A DNA stretch of 64,000 nt, taken from the NCBI GenBank assembly GCA_021307325.1, contig CP089931.1, forward strand, positions 124,001-188,000, in the 5' to 3' direction. This stretch comes from Peptoniphilus sp. GNH. GTDB lineage: Bacteria; Bacillota; Clostridia; Tissierellales; Peptoniphilaceae. Under the pieces are notes generated by a model, which was given only the letters and a program-made list of their open reading frames with translations, did no database searches and was not told the origin of the DNA. Position 1 is the first letter of the stretch. Every line of letters starts with the position of its first letter. The position numbers and the translations under genes were made by a program. Below, piece after piece: positions 58,594 to 64,000 of the stretch.

Positions 58594-59256
58594 CTAATAA
58601 AAGATCAAAACTAAAATAACTAAAAAACCATTAAAAATAAACATAGCAAACAAGACTCCTAGGGGTTTTGCGAAATTTTCCCATTTTCTTATCCCTACTT
58701 ACAAGCAATATGGTTTTAGTGCTAAAAATACACCTGAAAAATAAATAGCTAAATTGACCAATACCGAAAAGATCACCCCTAATTTTTTTGAAATTATAAA
58801 GCTAAAAGGGATTTGCCACATGGTTGTAACAAACACGACTATAATCCCTAAAAATATTGAAGCAATACTTAATTGCTTAATTTGATTAATTCCAAACAAA
58901 CTAAAAATAAATGGTATACAAACCACAGCAACACTTAATAGAAAACAGAAAAGAAGAGCATATCCTAATACAACCAAAAGTTTAGAGCTCCATATTTTTC
59001 CTTGATAAACTGGTAGATAACGGATTGCACGAAGTCCGTGCTTTCCGTTATCTATATTAACAGATGTTGCACTGATTAATGCGAATGTAGCAGGTAAAAA
59101 AACTACATAGTACCAGTTGAATAAATTCAAGGAAAAATAACCTTGTTGAACAATAGCCATTAGTGCTAAGCAAAGAGGACTGGCAATAGCAATTCTTCTT
59201 GTTGCAGTTCTTTTTGTTTTCAAGAACTCGGCCATTAATATAGTTGAATTACTCAT
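58594..59256 (-). pseudogene. decayed LanE-type permease
   Basis: ATG 59256 (MSNSTILMAEFLKTKRTATR) reads a LanE-like protein similar to 37182-37922 (NLFNWYYVVFLPATFALISA). It stops at KPYCL (58699); beyond the stop the frame continues VGIRKWENFAKPLGVLFAMF to 58596. Compared with the intact paralogue an internal stretch is missing. With the adjacent broken ATPase this is a dead immunity module. Confidence 0.8.
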
Positions 59257-59957
59257 TGAAACCTCCTTGCTGATTACTAACAACTTTCATAAAAAGTTGC
59301 TCCAAATCCATTTTTGAATCAAATGCACCTTGATAACCTAAATGTCCTGATGCAATGATTCCAATATGATCTGCAATATGTTCGACTTCAGATAAAATAT
59401 GAGAAGACAGAATTACAGTAGTTCCTTGTTGTGAAAAACCTCTAATAAGTTCTCTCAATTCCTTTATTGCAATGGGATCAAGACCATTAGTTGGTTCATA
59501 TAGAATTAAAAGTTTTGGATTACTAAGTAAAGCCAAAGCGATTCCTAATCTCTGCTTCATTCCCATTGAAAATTGTCCAGTACGTTTTTTCCTGTATTAG
59601 TAAGACCTACAATCTGTAAAACTTCTTGAATTCGCTCTTCTTCAATCCCTAAAGCTATTGATCGTACACGACAATTTTCATAGGCAGTTAAGTTTGGATA
59701 TAGTGGTGCATTTTCAATCAATGCACCAATTTCAGAGAGATTTGAACGATTCCAAGGATTATTATTGAATATTATGTCACCAGATGTAGGTGTAATCATA
59801 CCGCAAATCATCTTGAGAAGAGTAGACTTTCCGGCTCCGTTTGGTCCCAATAATCCATAAATTTTTCCTCTTGGAACATTGATATTAACGCAGTCCACCG
59901 CTTTTTGTTTCCCGAACTGCTTTTATAGATTTCTAGTTTGTAATATAAAATCATCCA
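59249..59957 (-). pseudogene. decayed LanF-type ATPase
   Basis: Paralogue of 37927-38628. From ATG 59957: TAA after MDDFILQTRNL, then [16 protein letters not shown] and Walker [10 protein letters not shown] intact. A frameshift near 59580 follows between VLDNFQWE and MGMKQRLG. Walker B has changed to LLILYEPT, losing the Asp that holds Mg. Three independent lesions indicate long inactivity. Confidence 0.88.
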
Positions 59958-60150
59958 TAGTATATTTTCCTCCTTATCATTTCTTTACGAATGTAATTTT
60001 AGGAGAAAAAAATAAGGAAATTATAAGGATTTAAGAATTTCCATAGTCGGTAGTAAGTGAGTCTTTTATATTAAAACATGAAATAAAAAAGAAGGAAACA
60101 TGGCATAATATATATGACAATAAGTATCAATTTAGTGTCCTGAGGAGGAA

Positions 60151-60228
60151 ATGTTTAAATTGGAAAACGCCTCTTATGAAGTATATCATTCAGCTGAGTT
60201 GCACTTAGATTATAAATTCAAGGCATAA
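60151..60228 (+). CDS. 25-codon ORF, unidentified
   Basis: ATG 60151, eight bases after a strong GAGGAGG, encodes a 25-residue Tyr- and His-containing peptide (MFKLENASYEVYHSAELHLD...). It stops directly before a strong hairpin. It could be a small protein, a peptide precursor or the truncated start of a lost gene. No family recognised. Confidence 0.35.
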   Translation: MFKLENASYEVYHSAELHLDYKFKA

Positions 60229-60230
60229 AA

Positions 60231-60272
60231 ATTCCTCCTGATTAGTTTTTACTTACCCTAATCAGGAGGTTT
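60231..60272. terminator. bidirectional terminator
   Basis: CCTCCTGATTAG (60234-60245) and CTAATCAGGAGG (60258-60269) form a 12-bp perfect stem. T-rich DNA follows on both strands (AATTTTTAT on the minus side), so it can end both the 25-codon ORF and the LDCC gene. Confidence 0.8.
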
Positions 60273-60318
60273 CTATACACAAAATTTTACACAGTCTCCG
60301 CCATGGTCATTTTTTTCT

Positions 60319-60447
60319 TTATTTATATTCTCTTTTGTTCATTGAACAACAATCTAATCTTTCATTTCCAAAAGATTTTTTATTTTCTTCTGCTAGATTT
60401 TTCAAGAATTTTTTCCATCTATTTTTTATTGATTCAAAGATTTTCAT
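60319..60447 (-). CDS. LDCC-motif small protein, putative metal-binding
   Basis: 42 aa, too short for routine ORF calling. A strong GAGGAGG precedes ATG 60447. The first ~25 residues are a Lys-rich amphipathic helix (MKIFESIKNRWKKFLKNL...), then FGNERLDCCSMNK carries the LDCC motif of a small clostridial family proposed to bind metal. Downstream of the stop another frame reads KEKNDHGGDCVKFCV, so a longer Cys/His-rich form may have been lost by frameshift. Confidence 0.65.
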   Translation of the reverse strand: MKIFESIKNRWKKFLKNLAEENKKSFGNERLDCCSMNKREYK

Positions 60448-60523
60448 ATTTTACCTCCTCGGGTAATTATTTGTAAATTTTTTAAAGTAATATTATACCA
60501 GAAAAAAATATTTTTTCAATTTT

Positions 60524-60978
60524 TTATCTCTCCACCTCCTTTCCATAATAATTTTCATAGTTTTTTCTATATTGAACAAGGTCGGAAAATTGTTCTTTAT
60601 TCAAAGAATACTCCTGCATAAGGGTGTTCTTTTTTTCTTGCAATTTATCGAGAGTGGATAGTATTTCTTTTGTATTTGGTAGTTTTTTATAGTTTTCTAA
60701 AATTTCTTTAGCCGCTATTTTATAAACAGAAAGTTCACTATAATACTCCTCTGCAAATTGCTTATCTTGAGGATTTTTCTTGTGGTATTTATATATTTCA
60801 CGATACTTATTTATAGTATTAATATTTTCCATATCTTGGGATAAACTCTTCATCTCAGTTTCAATTTTCTTTATTTTATCTAATAAATCTTGTCTATCAT
60901 AAGCAGATTTTTTGATTAGATCATCGAGTTGAGTAATTGAATTAATTCCTTGTTCTCTAAGCTTAATTATTGAATCTT
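60524..60978 (-). pseudogene. C-terminal fragment of a MobA/MobL-type relaxase, copy 2
   Basis: Same coiled-coil tail as 47493-47945 (MKSLSQDMENINTINKYREI...), direct orientation, ~95% identical, but it breaks off at 60976 where HsdR-like sequence begins. It lacks the YEVWARKHN region kept in copy 1. The sharp breakpoint is a recombination scar. Confidence 0.65.
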
Positions 60979-61251
60979 AAAAATACGGATGACATTTTGG
61001 ATGCTTTTTATAGTTTTGCAAAGAAAGAGAAACAATTCAAAATTAAATCTTTAATTGAAGATGAAAAACTGAAAGATGACTCAAAAAGATTTATAGAAAA
61101 GGCAATTGGCAAGGGATATGTTGAATATGCTGGCGATGAGCTCGATAGTATAATACCACCTACTTCGCACAGGCAAGGAGCAAGGGAAAAGAAAAAAGAA
61201 TCAGTATTGGAAAAAATCAGAAAAATTGTAGAAATTTTTGTTGGAATTTAA
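60970..61251 (+). pseudogene. C-terminal tail of a type I restriction enzyme R subunit (HsdR)
   Basis: 93 codons open from the breakpoint: ILDAFYSFAKKEKQFKIKSL, DDSKRFIEKAIGKGYVEYAG, LDSIIPPTSHRQGAREKKKE, then VLEKIRKIVEIFVGI. The LPP-type turn and the basic EKKKxSVLEKI end are characteristic of HsdR C-termini. Everything upstream (nuclease, translocase) is gone, replaced by the relaxase fragment. Confidence 0.7.
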
Positions 61252-61373
61252 AATGTGTGGCATCTTGTTTTTTGTGTTTGAAGAAGTTTAAAAGCGGGAC
61301 AGTAAAGATGTATGATTTTTAGATTTATTTGCAGTTAGATATTTTTTGAAATATATTATAAATTTTCGCATTA

Positions 61374-61424
61374 AAAAATCCTATAAGATAAATGGACACC
61401 CGTCTATCTTATAGGATTTTTTAT
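61374..61424. terminator. bidirectional terminator
   Basis: AAAATCCTATAAGATA and TATCTTATAGGATTTT form a perfect 16-bp stem with A- and T-runs outside, between the HsdR tail and tRNA-Thr (which are convergent). Confidence 0.9.
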
Positions 61425-61427
61425 TTT

Positions 61428-61503
61428 TGGAGCTGGCGGAGGGACTTGAACCCTCAACCTGCGCGTTACGAGTGCGCTGCTCTACCGATTGAGCCACGTC
61501 AGC
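61428..61503 (-). tRNA. tRNA-Thr (CGT)
   Basis: Anticodon CGT in loop CTCGTAA, D arm TGGCTCAATCGGTAGAGCA, T arm GAGGGTTCAAGTCCCTC, encoded CCA. The acceptor stem GCTGACG/CGCCAGC has one A-C mismatch at pair 5. Confidence 0.93.
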
Positions 61504-61504
61504 A

Positions 61505-61597
61505 TTAATCATCGGATTTTGACAAGAATGCAAATAGAATTGCTAAAAATGCAATCAGACATATTGAAATTATTAGGGCGATTATTTTTTTACTCAT
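61505..61597 (-). CDS. 30-codon membrane peptide
   Basis: ATG 61597 after AGGAGG encodes MSKKIIALIISICLIAFLAI and a further ten residues ending FLSKSDD: a single membrane helix with short charged ends. Placed 12 bp downstream of the XRE regulator on the same strand. Small hydrophobic peptide of unknown role. Confidence 0.5.
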   Translation of the reverse strand: MSKKIIALIISICLIAFLAILFAFLSKSDD

Positions 61598-61608
61598 AAG
61601 GATACCTC

Positions 61609-62178
61609 CTAGAATCTTTTTCTAACTTCCATTATGTGACCTAAGTAAATAAAATCATCCGGGGAAGAGAATATCAAAGGGGATTTTTTTTCAGGGATCA
61701 GCACATGGAGATTGTTTTCTGAATAGTAGTGGCAGGCTTTTGTATTTTCATTTGCATAGAAAAGACCAAAGTCACCACTTTTTAAGACTTGTGGTCTGCA
61801 TATGTATATTTTATTATTTTCGCTTGGATTTTTGTAAGCGAAAACTCCTTCGACTTCGTCTTTTGAATCTATTGATACATATTCCATGCTTTGTTGTAGG
61901 CCTAAGTATATGCCATTTTCTTTGCATGTTTCGACAAGAGGTATTTTCATGCGAAAACTTTTTATATAATCATCGTTTCCCAAAAGAAAATCACAAGCAA
62001 CACCAAATATCTTAGATAGTTCTAAGAGTTTATCTAAGGATGGCTCTGTTCCTCTTGTTTCGTAGCCAGTTATTGTTGTCCTGGAAACTCCTATAAGATC
62101 TGCCAAATCTTCTTGGGTCATTTTATTTTTAGTTCTTAGTTCTTTAATTCTTTGTGAAAATTTCATGATTATAAACAA
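61609..62178 (-). CDS. XRE-family transcriptional regulator
   Basis: 185-189 aa. An N-terminal cro/cI-type HTH (KFSQRIKELRTKNKMTQEDL, IGVSRTTITGYETRGTEPSL) joins a C-terminal ~120-residue domain (GVFAYKNPSENNKIYICRPQ, LFYANENTKACHYY) resembling the S24/LexA-like ligand region, but no catalytic Ser-Lys pair is evident. Start may be TTG 62178 (AAAGGAG four bases before) or ATG 62166. Target unknown. Confidence 0.85.
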   Translation of the reverse strand: MFIIMKFSQRIKELRTKNKMTQEDLADLIGVSRTTITGYETRGTEPSLDKLLELSKIFGVACDFLLGNDDYIKSFRMKIPLVETCKENGIYLGLQQSMEYVSIDSKDEVEGVFAYKNPSENNKIYICRPQVLKSGDFGLFYANENTKACHYYSENNLHVLIPEKKSPLIFSSPDDFIYLGHIMEVRKRF

Positions 62179-62345
62179 ATATCTCCTTTTAAATATTATA
62201 CTATATTGGCAAGCGAAATTTTAGCAGAAATTAATAAATATTCAGATGAGGAATTTGTATATATTTGAGATGGTTTTTTGGCTAATGGGTATAGATAAAG
62301 TAAAATGATTAGAATATTTTATAAAGGTTAAATTTTGGAGGTAGT

Positions 62346-62876
62346 ATGATTATCAGATATAAGGATAAATTTCCGCAAATTGAAAAGGCGGGTTTTGTTG
62401 CAGATAATGCGACTATAATTGGAGATGTGGTTTGCAAGGAAGGCACGAGCTTTTGGTTTAATGCTGTTGTAAGAGGAGACGATGGTCCTATAAGACTTGG
62501 AGAAAATGTTGCCGTAGAGGATTTTGTTATGATTCACGCATCTCCTGGACTTGTTACTGAAATAGGCGACAAGGTCACTCTTGGTCATGGAGCTATAATC
62601 CATTCTCCTGTGATAGAAGAGGGTGCCTTGATTGGCATGGGGGCAATTGTTATGGATAGAGCCAAGATTGGAAAGTATTCTTTGGTGGCTGCGGGTTCTT
62701 TGGTGACAGAGGGTTCAGTATTTCCTGAAAGATCTCTTATTATGGGCAGTCCTGCTAAGAGGGTAGGTGAGGTTTCTAAAGATCATCTGGCTTATTTAGA
62801 GTATGCTTACAAGACTTATGTCGATTTGGCTGATGAGTATAAAGAAATAATGAAGGAATATCATGAAGAAAACTAA
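62346..62876 (+). CDS. Gamma-carbonic anhydrase-family protein
   Basis: 176 aa left-handed beta-helix of hexapeptide repeats (GDVVCKEGTSFWFNAVVRGD, TLGHGAIIHSPVIEEGALIG). The three zinc-ligand histidines of the family are at about 64, 81 and 86. Many members (YrdA-like) lack proven carbonic anhydrase activity. ATG after GGAGGTAG. Overlaps the next gene by 14 bp. Confidence 0.92.
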   Translation: MIIRYKDKFPQIEKAGFVADNATIIGDVVCKEGTSFWFNAVVRGDDGPIRLGENVAVEDFVMIHASPGLVTEIGDKVTLGHGAIIHSPVIEEGALIGMGAIVMDRAKIGKYSLVAAGSLVTEGSVFPERSLIMGSPAKRVGEVSKDHLAYLEYAYKTYVDLADEYKEIMKEYHEEN

Positions 62877-63333
62877 TGCTTTAAGACTTTTAGATTCTCA
62901 TAAGATTTCTTATGAGACTGTGGATTATTCAAATACTGATGCTGTTAGTGGTAAAAGTGTGGCTCAGGTTTTAGGTGAGAGCGAAAATGAAGTTTTTAAG
63001 ACTTTGGTATGCAAAGGGAAGTCTGAACACTATGTTTTCGTTATACCTGTTGATCATGAGCTGGATTTAAAGAAGGCTGCTTTTTGTGCTGATGAAAAGA
63101 AAATAGAAATGCTGCCACAAAAAGAGCTGCTCCCCTTGACTGGATATGTGCATGGAGGCTGTAGTCCTCTTGGCATGAAGAAAACTTTCAAGACCTTTAT
63201 TGATCAAAGTGCTAAAAGTATAGATAAGATTTATGTGTCAGCAGGAAAAATTGGCTTACAAGTTAGGTTGAATCCTAGCGATTTACTCTCTATAATAGAA
63301 GCAGAGTACAAAGATTTGACGAAGGAGAAATAA
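62863..63333 (+). CDS. ybaK: YbaK-family Cys-tRNA(Pro)/Cys-tRNA(Cys) deacylase
   Basis: 156 aa editing enzyme that removes mis-attached amino acids from tRNA in trans. Features: KTLVCKGKSEHYVFVIPVDH with the conserved Lys, then GYVHGGCSPLGMKKTFKTFI (GGxSP motif). Starts inside the preceding gene; stop abuts the next start, so the three genes form an operon. Confidence 0.9.
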   Translation: MKKTNALRLLDSHKISYETVDYSNTDAVSGKSVAQVLGESENEVFKTLVCKGKSEHYVFVIPVDHELDLKKAAFCADEKKIEMLPQKELLPLTGYVHGGCSPLGMKKTFKTFIDQSAKSIDKIYVSAGKIGLQVRLNPSDLLSIIEAEYKDLTKEK

Positions 63334-64000
63334 ATGAGAGCAATAGATGAGTATAAAAGATGGGTTTCTAATGAAGGCCTGACTAAAGAAGTCAGGTCTG
63401 CATTAGAATCTATGGATGAGAAGGAAATTGAAGAAAGTTTTTACAAGAATCTCGAATTTGGCACAGCTGGGCTTAGGGGTATTTTAGGTGCCGGCACTAA
63501 TAGAATGAATGAGTACACAGTTGCTCAAGCGGCCTATGGACTTGGTAAAAAAGTGGCATCAATGGGACCTCTAGCTGTAAAAAGAGGAGTAGCAATTGCC
63601 TATGATGTGAGACATAGATCTAAGGAGTTTGCGAAAATCACAACTGAGGTTTTGGCAACTTTTGGAATAAAAACTTACATATTTGATGACATAAGGCCCA
63701 CTCCTTTTTTGTCATTTGCAATTAGAAAATTGTCTACAATAGCTGGTGTTGTTGTAACAGCATCGCATAATCCCAAGGACTATAATGGTTACAAGGTATA
63801 TTGGGAAACTGGAGCACAAATCTTGGAAGATACAGCCAATGATATCTTAGAGAACATGAAGGGCATAGATATTTTTGATGTCAAGAGGATAAGTTTTGAT
63901 GAAGTTTTAAAGATGGGACTTGTTGAAATAATTCCCAAGTCTATGGATGAAGATTTTATTAATACCACCTTGTCACTTTCGATAGAAGATGAAATTGACA
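63334..64000 (+). CDS. Alpha-D-phosphohexomutase (phosphoglucomutase/phosphomannomutase), 3' end outside window
   Basis: The ATG directly follows the YbaK stop, with GAAGGAGA as ribosome site. 222 codons are visible, open to the window edge. FGTAGLRGILGAGTNRMNEY opens domain 1, and the phospho-Ser loop TASHNPKDYNGYK places the catalytic Ser at residue 144. The N-terminal layout is that of bacterial PgcA/GlmM relatives of ~570 aa that interconvert hexose 1- and 6-phosphates. Confidence 0.93.
   Translation, partial: MRAIDEYKRWVSNEGLTKEVRSALESMDEKEIEESFYKNLEFGTAGLRGILGAGTNRMNEYTVAQAAYGLGKKVASMGPLAVKRGVAIAYDVRHRSKEFAKITTEVLATFGIKTYIFDDIRPTPFLSFAIRKLSTIAGVVVTASHNPKDYNGYKVYWETGAQILEDTANDILENMKGIDIFDVKRISFDEVLKMGLVEIIPKSMDEDFINTTLSLSIEDEID

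Overview
The window looks like the chromosome of a low-GC, Gram-positive anaerobe. The 16S/23S genes, the glmU-prs-pth-mfd-prsA-yabN-hup order, the iron-sulfur L-serine dehydratase, T-box control and SLH/copper-amine-oxidase cell-wall modules all point to Firmicutes, most likely class Tissierellia (Peptoniphilaceae-like). I cannot fix the genus by eye.

Layout. (1) 1-7437: end of a LacI-type regulator, then a complete rRNA operon (two strong promoters, 16S, tRNA-Ile, 23S, 5S) running into 15 more tRNA genes and a terminator. (2) 8018-33839: mostly core genes. These are sdaAB/sdaAA; the glmU-to-hup cluster; an ABC transporter behind a T-box leader that reads best as phenylalanine-specific; hpt; a CPBP protease; a small pilin / prepilin peptidase / GspL-like group; an AIR-synthase-like protein; a cell-wall amidase; rdgB; an M20 deacylase; an OFA-type MFS carrier; and guaA. 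(3) 33827-41946: two related integrated elements in tandem at the 3' end of guaA. Each has the same left end (terminator plus mobC-mobA relics) and the same right end, and a copy of the guaA terminal sequence lies at the start and at the junction. Element A carries a lantibiotic-type immunity transporter with its two-component system. Element B carries a glutathione peroxidase and a MarR regulator and has been hit by an IS200-type element; the empty site in element A gives the IS boundaries.

(4) 42097-44112: a YeiH-type exporter with a divergent LysR regulator. (5) 44237-48546: a graveyard of defence and mobile genes, dominated by a decayed Qat anti-phage system (qatB, qatC and qatD relics, no qatA), a relaxase tail and a possible RiPP-maturation relic. 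(6) 48644-58516: iron acquisition. An eroded feoA-feoA-feoB is followed by an intact Ftr1-P19 type operon (DUF4418, ATPase, Ftr1, P19, DUF2318 membrane protein, two FtsX/MacB-type permeases, ATPase, FMN-binding lipoprotein, third permease). (7) 58594-61254: a second, broken lantibiotic-immunity transporter, small ORFs including an LDCC-motif protein, a second copy of the relaxase tail and the tail of a type I restriction HsdR. (8) 61428-64000: tRNA-Thr(CGU), an XRE regulator, gamma-carbonic anhydrase, a YbaK-type deacylase and the start of a phosphohexomutase.

The main discoveries are the tandem guaA islands, the Qat relic, and the iron locus framed by ~450-bp direct repeats of a relaxase gene. 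Together they suggest that 33.8-61.3 kb is a plastic region built by successive integrations and now decaying.
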